DNA of 64,000 nt. It comes from Noviherbaspirillum humi (GTDB lineage: Bacteria; Pseudomonadota; Gammaproteobacteria; Burkholderiales; Burkholderiaceae_D). The stretch spans positions 124,001 through 188,000 of the forward strand of contig NZ_FZOT01000003.1 of NCBI RefSeq assembly GCF_900188095.1, in the 5' to 3' direction. Under the pieces are notes generated by a model. That model searched no databases. It was not told the DNA's origin and saw only the letters and a program-made list of their open reading frames with translations. A program made the translations under genes and the position numbers. Positions 45,229 through 59,615 of this stretch are shown here, piece after piece. The number at the start of each line of letters is the position of its first letter. Position 1 is the first letter of the stretch.

Positions 45229-46079
45229 TCAGCGTGTCCAGCTGTCGCCGGCGCGGCGAAACAGGCCCGGATGGCGCATTGCCTGGTAAGTCAGCTGATG
45301 CGCCGGCCGCGTGATTTCCGTGGCGCTGCCGAGGTCGAGAATGCCGAAGGTCGACAGGCTCTGGTTGAACAGCGCCAGGATGCGGCTCTGCAGCGCCGGC
45401 TGAAAGTCGGGCAGGCGGTTGCGGCAGCAGATCAGCTGGAATTCATTGAAGGAACTGTCGGTGGCCAGGCTGTACTGCGCCCAGATGATGCGGGAGCGAA
45501 GGTGGTCGGAGAAGAAGGCGCGTCCATCACGGACCACGTAATGGTCCGCGAACCTCCCCTTGCCGCCGCTCTCGACATAGCTCGCCTCGTACCGCGGGAT
45601 GCGCTCCGGCGGAAAAGCGCCCTCCCTGACCGCCTGCAGCACGCCTTCGTCGGAGCAGGTGGCGAAGATGAAGCTCCTGTCGTAGTTCGCCTCTTCCGCC
45701 AGCAGGATGGCGACCGAGAACACATCCTCCGGGCACAGGCTTTCGGCGATCCAGATCTTGGGCGCAGGATAGCTGCCGAGCAGCGGACCCAGGATGCCGC
45801 GCAGCGCGGCGAATTCGGATGCCTGTTCGAACAGCCCGGCCTCGCGCGTGAGCAGGAAGCGGCACAGCGCGCGGCAGAAAGCCGGATCGCGCAGCATCGG
45901 CGCCAGCATGGCGCTGATGCTGTCGAGCCGGTTCTGCGCCCGGAAGGCTTCCAGCCGACGCGTCAGCCCGCCGCGCTCATACTCGCGGAAATCGGCGCCG
46001 TAACGCCGGTACAGGCCTTCCAGCAGCAGGTCGACCTCGATGCCTTCCAGCTGCCGTTCGTCCTGCGCGATCAGCGGGT

Positions 46080-46083
<4 letters not shown>
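45229..46083 (-). CDS. CheR-like protein with degenerate methyltransferase motif
   Basis: 284 residues. The N-terminal helical domain ([30 protein letters not shown]) and the C-terminal part ([31 protein letters not shown]) follow CheR-type glutamate methyltransferases. However the SAM-binding motif, usually GCSTGEEPYSLA, reads [13 protein letters not shown]: the glycines are gone. The asparagine/proline-type residues of the usual CRN-x-LIYF box are also altered (CRNRLPDF). It may bind receptors without methylating. Its start codon overlaps the stop of the giant HAMP kinase (ATGA), so the two proteins are made together. No CheB gene is near. Confidence 0.8.
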
Positions 46084-52382
<6,299 letters not shown>

Positions 52383-52545
52383 CGGGATAGGGGGCGTGAT
52401 CGCGCCGCATCGCCGCTGGATTCGGCCACGTGTTTCGCCTGAATGCCAACGGTCTTGCCGCGCTTTGATTCCGGACAAATTGGGAAAGCCGCAATGGTAG
52501 CAATGCCTGTCACTGCGCAAGCATTGCCTTTTTTGCGTTAGATCA

Positions 52546-54249
52546 ATGTTGCTTCGCTTTCATGCCACCATGCCGGCGGACATTGCTAGCCTTCGCAGTT
52601 GCTTCCAATCCCACGGCTTTTTGTTTGTGACCAATCAAAACCTTCCGAATGTACTGGTGGTCAATGACGACCCCGGCAGCCTGATCGGCCTGGTCGGTCT
52701 GCTGTCGCAATGGCAACAGGAACTCAACTTCCAGGTCTTCTCGGCGCGCTCGGGAGAGGAAGCGCTGCGCCACGTGCTGATGCACGAATTCGCCGTCATC
52801 CTGCTCGACGTGAACATGCCGAGCATGAGCGGCTTCGAAACGGCGGAAGCGATCCATTCGCGCAAGGCGTCGGCCTCCACCCCCATCATCTTCGTCACCG
52901 CCTACTCCGCGGACGAGATGAACCGGCTCAAGGGGTATGAACAGGGCGCGGTGGATTATTTGTTCACCCCCATCATTCCCGAGATCCTGAAAGCGAAGGT
53001 CGGCGTATTCGTCGCGCTGGCGCGCAACAAGCTTGAATTGAAGCTGCAAGCCAAGGTGCTGGACAAGAAAACCCGCGCGCTCACCGCCATCAACCAGCGG
53101 CTGGAAGCCGAGATCGACAAGCGGGAAATCGCCGAGCAGAAGAACCGGACGACGGAAGAATTCCTCGCCATGCTGGGCCATGAGCTGCGCAATCCGCTGA
53201 GCGCCATCAGCAGCGCGGCGACCCTGCTGAGCATGGACGGCGTCAATCATGCGCAGTCGACCAAGGCGCGGCAGATCATCCTGCGCCAGAGCGGACAGCT
53301 GACCCGGATCGTCGACGACCTGCTGGACCTGAGCCGGGTCATGTCGGGACGCATCACCCTCGCCAAGCGGCCGCTCGATTTTTCCAAGCTGGTCCATGCC
53401 TGCCTGGAGACGCTGGTGTTTTCCGGCAGGACGCGGGATTACCAGATCAGCATCCATACCGACATCGTTTTCGTGGACGCCGATCCGACCCGCATGGAAC
53501 AGGTGATCACCAACCTGCTGGACAATGCGATCAAGTACACCCCGTCCGGCGGCGAGATCGATATCGAGCTGCGTTCGACCAACGAGGACGTCACCCTGTC
53601 GGTGCGCGACTCCGGCATCGGCATGTCGGCCGACCTGCTGCCGCGCGTCTTCGATGTGTTCGTGCAGGGCGAGCGGACGCTGGACCGGCCGCAAGGCGGC
53701 CTGGGCATAGGACTGTCCCTGGTGCGCCAGCTCGTGACCATGCACGGCGGGTCGGTCGAAGCCAGGAGCGACGGCATCGGGCGCGGCAGCACGCTGTTCA
53801 TCCGCCTGCCGCAGATCTACCACCAGGCGGAAGCGCCCGAGGCAATGCCGGAGAGCGAATCCCCGGACACCTACCGCATCCTCATCATCGAGGACAACGT
53901 CGACGGGCGGGACATCATGTCGATGCGGCTCTCCTCCCTCGGCCATGTGGTCATCACCGCCGGGGACGGACCGAGCGGCATCGAGCTCGCAGCCAAGGAA
54001 AAACCGGATGTGATCCTGCTCGACATCGGCTTGCCCACGATGGATGGCTATTCGGTCGCCAAGGCCCTGCGCGCCAATCCCGCCACCTGCCACATGAGGC
54101 TGATCGCGCTGACCGGCTATGGCCTCGAGGAAGACCGCATCCGGTCGATCGAAGCCGGCTTCGACCTCCACCTGGTGAAGCCGGTCGATCATGAGCGGCT
54201 GCTGAAGGCCATCACGGCCAGTCCGGCGAAAGCGGCCCAGTTTCTCTGA
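52546..54249 (+). CDS. Receiver - histidine kinase - receiver protein
   Basis: Up to 567 residues, cytosolic. An N-terminal receiver domain ([39 protein letters not shown]), coiled linker, dimerisation domain with H212 ([18 protein letters not shown]), ATPase domain ([31 protein letters not shown]) and a C-terminal receiver ([32 protein letters not shown]). It is divergent from the giant HAMP kinase with only 163 bases between start codons, which suggests shared control and a link by phosphotransfer. The start is uncertain: codons 26-28 (TTG/GTG, about 52621-52627) are alternatives. Confidence 0.9.
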   Translation: MLLRFHATMPADIASLRSCFQSHGFLFVTNQNLPNVLVVNDDPGSLIGLVGLLSQWQQELNFQVFSARSGEEALRHVLMHEFAVILLDVNMPSMSGFETAEAIHSRKASASTPIIFVTAYSADEMNRLKGYEQGAVDYLFTPIIPEILKAKVGVFVALARNKLELKLQAKVLDKKTRALTAINQRLEAEIDKREIAEQKNRTTEEFLAMLGHELRNPLSAISSAATLLSMDGVNHAQSTKARQIILRQSGQLTRIVDDLLDLSRVMSGRITLAKRPLDFSKLVHACLETLVFSGRTRDYQISIHTDIVFVDADPTRMEQVITNLLDNAIKYTPSGGEIDIELRSTNEDVTLSVRDSGIGMSADLLPRVFDVFVQGERTLDRPQGGLGIGLSLVRQLVTMHGGSVEARSDGIGRGSTLFIRLPQIYHQAEAPEAMPESESPDTYRILIIEDNVDGRDIMSMRLSSLGHVVITAGDGPSGIELAAKEKPDVILLDIGLPTMDGYSVAKALRANPATCHMRLIALTGYGLEEDRIRSIEAGFDLHLVKPVDHERLLKAITASPAKAAQFL

Positions 54250-54329
54250 TCCTTCGGGCGATCGCATTCCCGCTTCACCCCGAATTGCCCTGTTCCACCC
54301 ATGATTGCATGCCTTGATGTACCGGGAAA

Positions 54330-54716
54330 ATGACCAGCAACAGCATCCCGGATGACGTAAGACGATTCATTGTGAATACCGTGCCCTCGATACCCCACCT
54401 GGAGGCGATGCTGCTGCTGCGCGACCGGCGACAGCCCTGGCCGGTGGCCAAGGTTGCCGAAAGGCTTTACACCACGGAGCAGAAAGCCAGGAAGCTCCTG
54501 TCGGATCTCGTCAGGAAAGGGATCGCCAGAGCGCGCGAGGGAGACCCCGACGCCTTCGAATACGCGCCAACCCCGGCCCAGCTGGGCGCCGTCATCGATG
54601 GCCTGGCGCGGGCTTATGCCACCCACCTCGTGGAAATCACCCATCTGATCCACGCCAAGAGCGCCAACCGGGCGCAGCGCTTTGCCGATGCCTTCAAGTG
54701 GCGGGAGGCGGGCTGA
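54330..54716 (+). CDS. Small winged-helix-like protein
   Basis: 128 residues. The segment HLEAMLLLRDRRQPWPVAKV-AERLYTTEQKARKLLSDLV-RKGIARAREGDPD has the helix-turn-helix plus wing layout of small regulators. The C-terminus is helical. It overlaps the start of the next gene (TGATG), so it belongs with the two small membrane proteins. It may be the only DNA-binding protein in the sensory island. No named family is claimed. Confidence 0.75.
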   Translation: MTSNSIPDDVRRFIVNTVPSIPHLEAMLLLRDRRQPWPVAKVAERLYTTEQKARKLLSDLVRKGIARAREGDPDAFEYAPTPAQLGAVIDGLARAYATHLVEITHLIHAKSANRAQRFADAFKWREAG

Positions 54717-54973
54717 TGGGCGCGATCGTCTATCTCCTCTGCGCCGGCACCGCCCTGCTCTGCACATTCCTGCTGCTGCGGGCCTACCTGCGCAAGCGCG
54801 CGCGCCTGCTGTTCTGGAGCGGGCTGTGCTTCGCCGGCCTGTCGATCAACAACCTGGTGCTGGTATTGGACCGGATCGTCTTCCCCGAGATCGATCTCTC
54901 CTTGTGGCGGCTGCTGGTGGCGCTGATCGCGATGCTGCCGCTGCTCTACGGCTTGATATGGGACGAGGAATGA
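54716..54973 (+). CDS. Small membrane protein, DUF5985-like
   Basis: 85 residues with three hydrophobic helices (YLLCAGTALLCTFLLLRAYL, LLFWSGLCFAGLSINNLVLV, LWRLLVALIAMLPLLYGLI). The motif RARLLFWSGLCF...NN fits the DUF5985 family of paired small membrane proteins. The ATG overlaps the previous stop codon and has GGGAGG upstream. Function unknown; possibly acts with its neighbour as a heteromer. Confidence 0.75.
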   Translation: MGAIVYLLCAGTALLCTFLLLRAYLRKRARLLFWSGLCFAGLSINNLVLVLDRIVFPEIDLSLWRLLVALIAMLPLLYGLIWDEE

Positions 54974-54983
54974 GGAGGACACC

Positions 54984-55241
54984 ATGAATCAGATGCTGGC
55001 AGGCGCCATTGCCATGGCCTGGCTCATTCCCGGCGTCTTCTTCCTGCGCTTCTGGACCGTGACGCGGGACAGATTCTTTCTCTTCTTCGCCGCCGCCTTC
55101 ATCATCGAAAGCGCCAACCGGGTATTCTTCTGGCAGCAGGCGGACATCACCGAAGACCTGCAACCGTATTACCTGATCAGACTGGCCGCCTATGTGCTGA
55201 TCCTGATCGCCATCCTCGACAAGAACCGCAAGCGCGACTGA
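54984..55241 (+). CDS. Small membrane protein, DUF5985-like (paralogue)
   Basis: 85 residues, three helices (GAIAMAWLIPGVFFLRFW, FFLFFAAAFIIESANRVFFW, YLIRLAAYVLILIAILDKNR). It aligns with the preceding gene: both share the RxRFF/LFW...F...S/N-N pattern. The genes are 10 bases apart and GAGGA precedes the start, so they form an operon with the winged-helix-like protein. Role unknown. Confidence 0.75.
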   Translation: MNQMLAGAIAMAWLIPGVFFLRFWTVTRDRFFLFFAAAFIIESANRVFFWQQADITEDLQPYYLIRLAAYVLILIAILDKNRKRD

Positions 55242-55334
55242 TGCCGGCGGGCCGCGGCCCGCTCTCTCCAGGCTCGACGGCGGCGCGTGCCGACCTTGAC
55301 GCTTGCTGCAGAGCGAACCGCCGCTGCGAGCCCT

Positions 55335-57122
55335 TCACCCTTCATGACGGAAATCGCGCACCGGATTCCTGGGCGGATGGGCTTCGAGCTCGCTTCGCAC
55401 CCGCTCCGCCAGGTCGGCGAATCGGAAGGGCTTGGGCAGAATGTTGAGCGGGCCTTCCGGAGCGGAACGCCCCCCGCCGGCAAGGGAAGCGGCGCCTGAA
55501 ACGCTCGACAGGTCATCCATGTAGCCGGTGGCGATCAGCACCGGGATGTCCGGCTGCCGTTCCCGCACCCGCTGCATGAGCTGCAAGCCGTTCATCCCGC
55601 CCGGCATGATGACGTCGGTGAAGAGCAGGTCGACATTGCCGTACCGGTCGAGCAGGCCCAATGCTTCCTCGCCGCTGGCGGCGGCCAGCACGCGGTAGCC
55701 GAGCGACTGCAGAAAGTTCTGCGACAGCTCGCGGATGTCCTGGCTGTCGTCCACCACGAGAATGGTCTTGCGCTCCAGGATCGCCTGCACGTTCCAGTTC
55801 GGTCCGTTGCCCGCCTGCTGATCGGCCAGCCGTTCGGCCGCCATCTCGAATGCCGAGCGGTCGGACACCGGGAAGATCATGCGGATGGTCGTGCCCTTGC
55901 CCATCATGCTGTCGATTTCCAGGCGTCCATGGGATTGCTGCACGAAGCCGTGCACCATGGCCAGGCCCAACCCCGTGCCGGGACCCTTGGTGGTGAAAAA
56001 AGGTTCGGTCGCCCGGCGTGCCACTTCCGGCGCCATGCCCTCCCCTTCGTCGATGATGCAGATGACGACGTACACCCCGGGCTGCAGGCCATGCGCATCG
56101 ATGCGTTCCTTGTCGGTCAGCACCGAGGTGCCGATCGTGACCCGGCCGCCCTGGGGCATGGCATCCCGCGCGTTGATCAGCACATTCAGCAGCGCCATTT
56201 CCAGATGCGTGGGATCGAGTTCGCAGGAGGGCACGCCCGGCTTCAGGTCCAGATGCAGGTCGACGCGCTCGCCCAAGGTCCGGATCAGCATCTCGCTGAA
56301 CTCGACCACCAGCGCATTCAGGTTGACGCGCTTCGGTTCGAGACGCTGCTTGCGGGCGAAGGTCAGCAGTTGCTGGGTCAGCTTGGAAGCCTTTTCGATG
56401 GCCGACTGCGCGCGCTCGATGGCCTTGACGGCCCCTTCGTTATTGCCCTTCAGCAGTTCCAGCGCCATTTCCTGGTTGCCGGATGCCACCTGCAGCAGAT
56501 TGTTGAAGTCGTGCGCCAGGCCGGCGGTCAACTGGCCGATGGCTTCCATCTTCTGCGCCTGCAGATACGATTGCTCCGATACCCGGCGGCGGGTGATGTC
56601 GAGCTGGGAAGCGAAGTAGTAGAGCAGCTTGCCGTTCTGATCGAAGATCGGTCCGATGAAGAGCGCGTTCCAGAACGGTTTCCCCGACGCCTTGTAGTTC
56701 AGGATGTCGACCGCCACCGCGCGCTGTTCCGACAGCGCACTGCGCACTTCGGCCACCGTCGCCGGATTGGTTTCCTTGCCCTGGAGGAAGCGGCAGTTGC
56801 GGCCGATGACCTGCCCCTCTTCATACTCGGTCAGATCGAGGAAGGCCCGGTTCACGAACACGATGGGATTGTCCGGCTGGTTGGGGTCGGTCACCACCAT
56901 CGGCATGCGCGTCATCTGCACGGCGGCGAAGAAGATATTGCCGCGGTCGCCCAGGCCTGGCTCGGTGATGAAGCTCGTCTGCCAATGCCGCATCCCCGGA
57001 TTGCCCATCGGACTGAAGCTGTTGCCTTCTACCTCGCCGGCAGCGGGAATGCCGGCACTTTGTCCTTCGCCCTGCTCGTCGACAGGCTTGTCGCCGATAT
57101 CTTTTCCACTGCCAATTGCCAT
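55335..57122 (-). CDS. LOV-domain hybrid histidine kinase (blue-light sensor)
   Basis: 595 residues. Residues 60-180 form a LOV domain: GRNCRFLQGKETNP with the flavin-adduct cysteine C110, NYKASGKPFWNALFIGPIFD with N142 and N152, and Q172 in YYFASQLDIT. These are the residues that bind FMN and form the light-induced bond. The kinase part follows with H204 in QLTAGLAHDFNNLLQ, an ATPase domain (NVLINARDAMPQGGRV, GTGLGLAMVHGFV) and a receiver (ILVVDDSQDIRELS, LLFTDVIMPGGMNGL). It likely reports blue light or flavin redox state. It is convergent with the DUF5985 pair. Confidence 0.93.
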   Translation of the reverse strand: MAIGSGKDIGDKPVDEQGEGQSAGIPAAGEVEGNSFSPMGNPGMRHWQTSFITEPGLGDRGNIFFAAVQMTRMPMVVTDPNQPDNPIVFVNRAFLDLTEYEEGQVIGRNCRFLQGKETNPATVAEVRSALSEQRAVAVDILNYKASGKPFWNALFIGPIFDQNGKLLYYFASQLDITRRRVSEQSYLQAQKMEAIGQLTAGLAHDFNNLLQVASGNQEMALELLKGNNEGAVKAIERAQSAIEKASKLTQQLLTFARKQRLEPKRVNLNALVVEFSEMLIRTLGERVDLHLDLKPGVPSCELDPTHLEMALLNVLINARDAMPQGGRVTIGTSVLTDKERIDAHGLQPGVYVVICIIDEGEGMAPEVARRATEPFFTTKGPGTGLGLAMVHGFVQQSHGRLEIDSMMGKGTTIRMIFPVSDRSAFEMAAERLADQQAGNGPNWNVQAILERKTILVVDDSQDIRELSQNFLQSLGYRVLAAASGEEALGLLDRYGNVDLLFTDVIMPGGMNGLQLMQRVRERQPDIPVLIATGYMDDLSSVSGAASLAGGGRSAPEGPLNILPKPFRFADLAERVRSELEAHPPRNPVRDFRHEG

Positions 57123-57449
57123 TGTTTCGCCTTGACCACTTCTCTAATTAACTCTTTCTACGACCGTGATGCGTGCAGCAAGTTTTTTGCAAAAGCGGAA
57201 TCATAGCGAGCAGCGTGGCGAGATGCCGCATGAGAATCGACACAAAGATGGCAAAAACCCGTCCCGTTGATTTCCATCAATCGATTCCAGGCAAAGGGAA
57301 GAGGGTTTATTGGCGGCTTTACGGACAGCAAGGGGTTACGGGCGAAGCAGGCTCATTAGCTCGAGCCGGTCACTGCATGTTCCCGACTGGCTTCCGTGGG
57401 AAGAAAGCCGATGCGGGGCGGAGTCGCATGCGCCCCGCCCGCGCTGTCA
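57123..57449. other. Intergenic region, 327 bases
   Basis: No gene supported. It holds the promoter of the LOV kinase at one side and the end of the small paralogous genes on the other. A hairpin GCGGGGCG/CGCCCCGC (57413-57420 with 57431-57438) lies just past the stop at 57450 and is followed on the minus strand by a moderately T-rich stretch, so it may terminate that operon. Confidence 0.45.
57413..57438 (-). terminator. Possible terminator of the small-paralogue operon
   Basis: Eight-base-pair GC stem with a ten-base loop, 12 bases after the stop codon of the gene at 57450, followed on the minus strand by a pyrimidine-rich stretch (GGCTTTCTTCCC). The T-run is imperfect. Confidence 0.45.
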
Positions 57450-57764
57450 TCAGCCGAAGTTGATGTTGTTGTGGCCGCACTGGCTGGGGGCGACGTTGGC
57501 AGTGGTGCCGCAGACGAAGGCGGCGTTGTTGCCGTTGTTGACCACGGTGTTCTGCTGCTGGCCGAGCTGCTGGCTGGCGTTGAAGGTGGTGGCCGACTTG
57601 TCCAGCGACACGCTCGGGCCGCCGTAGGACGGGGCGCAGTAGGACGGCATGGCCGGCAGGCAGGAAGGCATGCTCCAGCCGCAGCCGCCGACGACGGCGG
57701 ACAGGGCGTCGGCGCCGAGTTCGGTGGTGGCAACGGGCAGGTCTTTGAGGATGAGGGTTTTCAT
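57450..57764 (-). CDS. Small protein with double-glycine leader-like N-terminus (paralogue A)
   Basis: 104 residues. MKTLILKDLP...ELGADALSAVVGG (GG at 26-27) looks like a bacteriocin/RiPP leader cut after Gly-Gly. The rest begins CGWSMPSCLPAMPSYC with several cysteines and ends with an Asn/Gln-rich block: SQQLGQQQNTVVNNGNNAAF followed by TTANVAPSQCGHNNINFG. It closely parallels the next gene upstream, 52 bases away, so they form an operon. AGGAG precedes the start. No modifying enzyme or peptidase-containing exporter gene is near. Function unknown. Confidence 0.8.
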   Translation of the reverse strand: MKTLILKDLPVATTELGADALSAVVGGCGWSMPSCLPAMPSYCAPSYGGPSVSLDKSATTFNASQQLGQQQNTVVNNGNNAAFVCGTTANVAPSQCGHNNINFG

Positions 57765-57816
57765 GATGGCTCTCCTGGGCTGATGCGTGAATGGGATTAA
57801 GGGTGTAGGGGGTGGA

Positions 57817-58113
57817 TCAATGGAAGTTGATGTTGTTGCTGCCGTTCTGGGTCGGGGTGACGTTGGCCGTGATGCCGGAGGCAAAGGCGACGTTGTTGCC
57901 GTTGTTGACCAGGGTGCCCTGGCTTTGCTGCAGCTGCTGGGAGGCTTTGAAGTCCAGGCTCTTCATGTCGAAATCAAAGCTCGGGCCGGCGTAGGACGGC
58001 AGGCAGCCGACCGGAATGCAGCTGGCAAAGCCGGTGCCGCCGGAAACTGCCGCCATGGATGCGGCGTCGAGTTCGGATTCGATATGCAGGTCTTTGAGGA
58101 TCAGGGTTTTCAT
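57817..58113 (-). CDS. Small protein with double-glycine leader-like N-terminus (paralogue B)
   Basis: 98 residues. Leader-like MKTLILKDLHIESELDAASM followed by AAVSGG (GG at 25-26), then TGFASCIPVGCLPSYAGPSF and the C-terminal block SQQLQQSQGTLVNNGNNVAF with ITANVTPTQNGSNNINFH. Identity with paralogue A is strongest in the first nine residues, the GG site and the VNNGNN...NNINF block, while the middle differs, as in precursor peptides. First gene of the pair. It may be an exported structural, adhesive or antimicrobial protein; none is proven. Confidence 0.8.
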   Translation of the reverse strand: MKTLILKDLHIESELDAASMAAVSGGTGFASCIPVGCLPSYAGPSFDFDMKSLDFKASQQLQQSQGTLVNNGNNVAFASGITANVTPTQNGSNNINFH

Positions 58114-58495
58114 GTCGGTTCTCTCTTCGTTTGGATGGTTGGGATGGCGAGTGTTGTTGTCTCACTCGGGGTTCTCTATTGCAGCGACCGTGCCAGCCCG
58201 CGCCGGCCCCTGATTGATAGGGCCAAGTCATTGAATATTCGAAGTTTTTCAAGGGCGCGTTCCGAGCGCCGACGAAAAGTGCAGTGGCGGGCGGCGCTCG
58301 TCTGTTGGTCGGGCGCCCACAGGCGGCTGGCGGATGTTGGCGTGCCAGCGCCATGCGATCCGCACGATGCAAGCGACATGACAGGCGGACAAGCTTGAAG
58401 ACGCCTCTGCCGCAGACGCTATTTCCTCATGGAACTAAGCGCCCATCCGCGACTCTGATGGCTCTCGATCACTGAATCACTGAAGAGGGAAATGC
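58114..58495. other. Intergenic region, 382 bases
   Basis: Divergent promoter region of the double-glycine paralogues (minus) and the 88-residue protein (plus). No gene is supported; short frames on both strands show no recognisable pattern. Confidence 0.3.
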
Positions 58496-58762
58496 ATGGT
58501 TCTCGGCGTAATACGAAACAGGAAAGACTCGAAGCGGCGCGTGCCGGTCCATATCTTCGATGCCGGCATCGGATACCGGATCGAAGCCTGGGTAGTGGGC
58601 GAACGCATCTCCGAAGTGGAAGTATCAAAGCATGCGGACAACGGCGACCTGTGGATCATCGTTGAACATGGTCAGGTTGGCGCCGGCGAGGCCTTCGTCA
58701 GCGCGCAAGCATGGAACGCGCGCTATCAGCATTACAAGCGGAGCATGATCGCGGCGGCGTGA
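58496..58762 (+). CDS. Hypothetical 88-residue protein
   Basis: Soluble small protein with a beta-rich pattern (VPVHIFDAGIGYRIEAWVVG) and a helical end (AWNARYQHYKRSM). No signal peptide, no recognised family. A very good ribosome-binding site (AGAGGGAA) supports the ATG at 58496. It stands alone. Confidence 0.7.
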   Translation: MVLGVIRNRKDSKRRVPVHIFDAGIGYRIEAWVVGERISEVEVSKHADNGDLWIIVEHGQVGAGEAFVSAQAWNARYQHYKRSMIAAA

Positions 58763-58892
58763 ACCGTCGGCCTTCATGTGAAGAAGGTCCGCGCCAGGAT
58801 GGTCGCGGACCTGCCAACGCGAAGCGCCCGGCTTCGCCTCATCATCCTACCTTTTGGACCGCGCCTGGTCCGCCATCCCCAATCCCGCGACG

Positions 58893-59318
58893 TCAATCCG
58901 CCTCATCGCCATCGATGGCGAAAATGTTCATCCTGGCCACGCACAGCGCGATGCGCATGTCATCCGCCTGCGCCAAGGCCTGCAGGTAGTCCACCTCTTC
59001 TGCCCGAAGCGATGACTTCGTGATATCGAACAGGCGCGGATCGGACAGCAGCAGCTTGAACTTGGCGCCGATCCGTCCGCCGAGATAAAGCCAGGCGGCA
59101 ATGAGCGTCTTGAGCCGCACCGGGTCCGGCAGCGCGACGCCGAATGCGCGGAAGAAGGCTTCGAAGCGCTGCCTCTCCTCGGGCGCGGCGAAATGGTCCT
59201 CCGCGCCGCCTTGCTGCATGCCGTCCAGCGGCAGCGGCAATGCCAAAGCATCGAGTATCCGTTGCCGGCGCTGGGCGATACGGCCGGAAGATGGGGAAGG
59301 CGAAGCGCGGGAGTTCAT
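58893..59318 (-). CDS. Hypothetical 141-residue protein
   Basis: Soluble, helical, with RFEAFFRAFGVALPDPVRLK, LIAAWLYLGGRIGAKFKLLL and a C-terminus ending AIDGDEAD. No family recognised. The start at 59318 has weak upstream signals; an internal ATG 34 codons later is possible. Codon use looks like that of its neighbours. Confidence 0.6.
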   Translation of the reverse strand: MNSRASPSPSSGRIAQRRQRILDALALPLPLDGMQQGGAEDHFAAPEERQRFEAFFRAFGVALPDPVRLKTLIAAWLYLGGRIGAKFKLLLSDPRLFDITKSSLRAEEVDYLQALAQADDMRIALCVARMNIFAIDGDEAD

Positions 59319-59615
59319 CGGGCGGTTCGGCGTGACTGAGGAAAGCCGAGAATCAGAACGACAGGCTCTTCAGCTTGGCAGAAAAGCATGAACGGGTCAA
59401 ACCGTGGCGCTCCCCAACCGAGATGAACGAGAAAAATGAAACATCGTTTCATTTTTCTGCGAACCGTCAATTGCGGCCGGCTCATGGACGATTCCATGTC
59501 AATCATCGCTGCGGCGGCGACATTAGGATAAAAACGCGGCAATGCGAAGCGAGGTGTGCTGAAGCAGCCGCGGATCGCGTTTAGCGCGACTTTATCCATG
59601 ACAGAGGAGACGCAC

